8,941 bases of DNA from assembly GCA_964448645.1 (NCBI GenBank), contig CAYUZY010000083.1, positions 1-8,941 of the forward strand. Direction: 5' to 3'. Every line of letters starts with the position of its first letter. Position 1 is the first letter of the stretch. This document shows, piece by piece, positions 7,144-8,941 of this stretch. The position numbers and the translations under genes were made by a program. Origin of the DNA: GCA-2719315 sp964448645 (GTDB lineage Bacteria; Bacteroidota; Bacteroidia; Flavobacteriales; Flavobacteriaceae). Below the pieces are notes generated by a model that saw only the letters and a program-made list of their open reading frames with translations, did not search any database and was not told the DNA's origin.

Positions 7144-8804
7144 TGGCTTTAATAGATTGGATTATTCTAACCTCAACTATTTCTTTTATAGTTATATATG
7201 GTATTTGGAAAAATGAAAAGCACAAAAATTTAGATGGATATATTAAGGGGTCAAATACAACAAGATGGTGGACTGTTGGCTTGTCAGTGATGGCTACCCA
7301 AGCAAGCGCCATAACTTTTTTATCTACTCCTGGCCAAGCTTTTCATGATGGAATGGGTTTTGTTCAATTTTATTTTGGCCTTCCATTTGCAATGATTATA
7401 ATTTGCGTTTTTTTTATTCCCCTTTATAAAAAATTAAAAGTCTTTACTGCTTATCAATTTCTTGAAGATCGCTTTGACAAAAAAACTAGAAAATTAACTG
7501 CCATATTATTTCTAATACAAAGAGGTTTAGCAGCAGGTATTACGATTTATGCTCCTGCAATCATATTAAGTATTTTGCTAGACTGGAACTTAAAATTCTT
7601 AATAATTATTATTGGAATTATTGTTACAACTTACACATTAATTGGAGGTACAAAAACAGTAAGTATTACTCATAAACATCAAATGATTTTAATTTTCTCG
7701 GGTTTAATTATAACATTTTTTTATATAATAAATAGTTTTCCTGATAATATAAGTTTTGTTGAATCACTTAAAATTGCAAAGTCATTTAATAAGCTTAACA
7801 TAATTGATTTCAGTATTGACCCTAATAACAGGTATACTTTTTGGAGTGGATTAACAGGAGGGCTTTTTCTTGCCCTTTCATATTTTGGTGCAGACCAAAG
7901 CCAAGTTCAAAGATATTTATCTGCAAAATCTCTTAAAGAAAGTCAAATGGGTTTAATCATGAATGGTTTTTTAAAAGTTCCAATGCAGTTTTTTATTTTA
8001 CTAATTGGAGTTATGGTCTTTATTTTTTACCAATTTGAAACAGCTCCTATAAATTTTAATCCACAAGTGATTAAAAGTTTAAAAACAAGCTCTAAAAGCA
8101 ATTCCTTTAGGACTCTCCAAAAAGAAAATATTAAAACTCAAAAAAAAATCAAAGAATATTTTTTAACGAAGCATAATACTGTTAATAATAATAGACATGA
8201 AATTGATTCTCTTTATAGTTTAGAGAAATCTCAAAGAGAAAAGACTAAAACCATGATTAAATCAATCAATCCTAAAATAGAAACAAATGATAAAGATTAT
8301 GTTTTCATTTCATATATTTTAAAATATTTACCAAAAGGTTTAATTGGTCTATTAATTGCTGTTATAATATGCGCTTCAATGAGCTCAACAGCTTCTGAAC
8401 TTAATGCACTTGCTTCAACAACAGTTATTGATATTTACAAAAATGACAAACAAAAATCCGATTTACATTATGTTAAAGCTACTCAAATATTTACTCTGAT
8501 CTGGGGAATGATAGCTATATTTTATGCTTCTGTTGGAATGTTATTTGAAAATCTAATCCAATTAGTAAACATTATTGGATCAATATTTTACGGGACAATT
8601 CTTGGTGTTTTTATTTCTGCAATTTTTTTAAAAAAAATAAAATCAAAAGCTATATTTTATTCAGCTATAATCTCTGAAATAATTATAATTATAATTTATT
8701 TTATTGATGTTGTAAGTTTTTTATGGTTAAATTTCATAGGCGCTGTTCTTACAATTTTAACAGCTTTTTTAATTCAATTATTAATAAAAGAATCAAAAAA
8801 ATAA
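7143..8804 (+). CDS. Sodium:solute symporter (SSS family), substrate unknown
   Basis: A 553-residue inner-membrane transporter of the solute:sodium symporter family (LeuT fold), which uses the Na+ gradient to import a solute such as a sugar, organic acid or amino acid. The first membrane segment follows MALIDW. TQASAITFLSTPGQAF (52-67) is in the family's first core helix. GADQSQVQRYLSAKS (249-263) is a strong family signature. SMSSTASELNALASTTVIDIY (412-432) carries the paired serines, S414 and S415, expected at the Na2 sodium site. About 12-14 helices are visible. A lysine-rich hydrophilic insert of about 90 residues (298-387) separates two helices. I chose ATG 7143 over the upstream TTG 7104 because the family starts close to the IDW segment and the extra residues lack support. 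It lies downstream of the PIG-L gene and is probably cotranscribed with it; substrates may be related. Confidence 0.92.
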   Translation: MALIDWIILTSTISFIVIYGIWKNEKHKNLDGYIKGSNTTRWWTVGLSVMATQASAITFLSTPGQAFHDGMGFVQFYFGLPFAMIIICVFFIPLYKKLKVFTAYQFLEDRFDKKTRKLTAILFLIQRGLAAGITIYAPAIILSILLDWNLKFLIIIIGIIVTTYTLIGGTKTVSITHKHQMILIFSGLIITFFYIINSFPDNISFVESLKIAKSFNKLNIIDFSIDPNNRYTFWSGLTGGLFLALSYFGADQSQVQRYLSAKSLKESQMGLIMNGFLKVPMQFFILLIGVMVFIFYQFETAPINFNPQVIKSLKTSSKSNSFRTLQKENIKTQKKIKEYFLTKHNTVNNNRHEIDSLYSLEKSQREKTKTMIKSINPKIETNDKDYVFISYILKYLPKGLIGLLIAVIICASMSSTASELNALASTTVIDIYKNDKQKSDLHYVKATQIFTLIWGMIAIFYASVGMLFENLIQLVNIIGSIFYGTILGVFISAIFLKKIKSKAIFYSAIISEIIIIIIYFIDVVSFLWLNFIGAVLTILTAFLIQLLIKESKK

Positions 8805-8892
8805 AATTTAATTTCCTGAAGAGCATGAGTAAATTGAAATACTAAATATCAGAAACAATAAATCTATAGTATAATTTGATTTCATAAAAAAG

Positions 8893-8941
8893 TAGCGAGG
8901 GGGAGACTTGAACTCCCGACCTCCGGGTTATGAATCCGACG
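8893..8941 (-). tRNA. tRNA with anticodon CAT, probably tRNA-Met; 5' half beyond window
   Basis: On the minus strand the 3' two-thirds of a tRNA is visible. The anticodon loop TTCATAA has anticodon CAT at 8930-8932. A variable loop AGGTC follows, then a T-arm of GGGAG, loop TTCAAGT and CTCCC. The acceptor strand CCTCGCT and discriminator A (8893) complete it. CCA is not encoded, and six T residues (8891-8886) follow closely and may help end transcription. The anticodon stem pairs except for an A-C mismatch at 31:39 closing the loop. CAT may mean elongator Met, initiator Met or lysidine-modified Ile; the missing D-arm and acceptor 5' strand are needed to decide. It faces the symporter gene convergently. 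Confidence 0.9.

Noticed and set aside
7046..7312. Minus-strand ORF of 88 codons
   Set aside because: It lies antisense to the PIG-L/symporter junction and the symporter's conserved N-terminus, with no recognisable features of its own.
8805..8892. Terminator hairpin between the symporter and the tRNA
   Set aside because: I found only weak, imperfect AT pairing (around 8806-8842) and no stable GC stem followed by a T-run on the plus strand.
1..8941. CRISPR array, insertion sequence, attachment site or defence island
   Set aside because: No spaced repeats, transposase or integrase genes, terminal inverted repeats or duplicated tRNA end were seen; the genes are conserved housekeeping and transport families.

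Overview
This is a very AT-rich window, rich in homopolymers, whose genes lack visible Shine-Dalgarno sequences. The set of protein families points to the Bacteroidota: a fused ResB-CcsA cytochrome c biogenesis protein, a Rossmann/DUF2520 protein beside a KdsC-type phosphatase and Maf, and a long PIG-L protein followed by a sodium:solute symporter. An exact Bacteroidota-type -7 box (TAnnTTTG) supports this. The low G+C and compact spacing fit a marine, possibly genome-reduced flavobacterium; that assignment is inference from composition and gene families.

Layout. The minus strand from 2622 down to the left edge holds the first 874 codons of the fused ResB-CcsA protein, cut before its WWD haem-handling motif. 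An 83-bp divergent intergenic region separates it from a plus-strand run that continues to 8804. First comes a tight cluster of DUF2520 protein, KdsC (11-bp overlap) and Maf (10-bp gap). Then, 66 bp after Maf, comes the open frame of an exported PIG-L family protein whose 5' end looks damaged or uses an unusual start. A 28-codon hydrophobic ORF follows, joined to both neighbours by overlapping stop and start codons, and then the SSS-family symporter. At the right edge a convergent minus-strand tRNA with anticodon CAT is cut by the window end.

How the genes fit together. The left gene serves cytochrome c maturation, hence respiration. KdsC makes Kdo for lipopolysaccharide, Maf is a nucleotide house-cleaning pyrophosphatase, and the DUF2520 protein is a Rossmann-fold oxidoreductase-like protein of unknown role. 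PIG-L and the symporter look like a functional pair: a periplasmic or surface amide hydrolase (deacetylase) and a Na+-coupled importer for an unidentified product or a related solute.

I see no defence system, mobile element, CRISPR array or clearly new system. Most of the window is conserved housekeeping. The two points most worth a second look are the PIG-L 5' end (no ATG, in-frame TAA inside an apparent signal peptide) and the 28-codon ORF between PIG-L and the symporter.
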